NCBI GenBank assembly: GCA_958296045.1
Contig: CATQHT010000002.1
Coordinates: 620,001-684,000, forward strand
DNA length: 64,000 nucleotides
Direction of reading: 5' to 3'
DNA from: Rhodothermales bacterium
Lineage (GTDB): Bacteria > Bacteroidota > Rhodothermia > Rhodothermales > Bin80
The notes under the pieces were generated by a model that saw only the letters and a program-made list of their open reading frames with translations, searched no databases and was not told the origin of the DNA. Positions within the stretch are counted from its first letter, which is position 1. Each line of letters begins with the position of its first letter. Shown one piece after another: positions 63,891 to 64,000 of this stretch. A program made the translations under genes and the position numbers.

Positions 63891-64000
63891 TGATTCCGTT
63901 CTTGTTTGTGGGCACCTGCCACTGCCCGGTGACTTGGTACGGCCTATTACGAACATGCACCGCCCCAAGATTGAAGTGTTTCGGCGCAACAGTATGAAGA

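Noticed and set aside
1-64000. CRISPR arrays and known defence operons
   Set aside because: No regularly spaced short repeats and no cas-like or complete defence gene sets were seen; the DruA similarity is within transposase debris, not a Druantia operon.

Overview
The window reads as a chromosome segment of a GC-rich member of the Bacteroidota, most likely of the Rhodothermia/Balneolia side. The reasons are inference from gene content: two TonB-dependent receptors with carboxypeptidase-like N-terminal domains, a DUF4249 partner, a PorV/PorQ-type outer-membrane protein, a secreted protein with a type IX-like C-terminal sorting region, DUF4292, and a folP-cdaA pair. The GC-rich codon use is unlike typical low-GC Bacteroidia. 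Many genes are broken by stops or frameshifts and insertion-sequence debris is common, so this genome appears to be losing genes.

Layout. 1-9480 is a mobile-element zone: an IS21 element (istA cut by the window edge, istB intact) whose 3' side has become three 302-bp tandem repeats plus a scrambled second istB, a dead ISL3 element, an uncharacterised 377-aa protein, and an ISNCY-type element with an intact transposase. 9824-18928 is housekeeping and redox: dihydrolipoyl dehydrogenase, DUF4292 lipoprotein, NAD kinase, a flavoprotein/polyferredoxin pair, a lipoprotein, and a metallo-hydrolase/thioesterase/queE run. A dead DruA-domain/IS4 transposase fusion follows (19090-20150). 20154-32523 holds a sulfotransferase/class IV aminotransferase pair, a dead and a live inositol-monophosphatase paralogue, a GH3-type enzyme, folP-cdaA-pcm, citrate synthase and a serine hydrolase.

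32575-33156 (minus strand) holds tRNA-Leu(GAG) and a tRNA-Lys(UUU) gene split in its anticodon loop by a 394-nt sequence that folds like a group I intron. It is followed by a pyrophosphatase-like gene, aspS, and a POT-family peptide transporter on the plus strand. 37785-38643 is a dead DNA methyltransferase.

39083-57899 is a glycan-degradation locus. It contains a LacI-type regulator, then on the minus strand a GH116-like enzyme and a DUF6786-type lipoprotein. A seven-gene run (TonB receptor, secreted type IX-like protein, PorV-like protein, sulfatase, ankyrin protein, sulfatase, alpha/alpha-toroid protein) reads from a candidate promoter at 57871-57899. The two sulfatases point to a sulfated glycan as substrate (inference). 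58180-59110 holds debris of a second DruA element and a glycosyltransferase. 59301-63890 is a second TonB receptor with its DUF4249 partner and a frameshifted lipoprotein gene upstream. I saw no CRISPR array and no rRNA.
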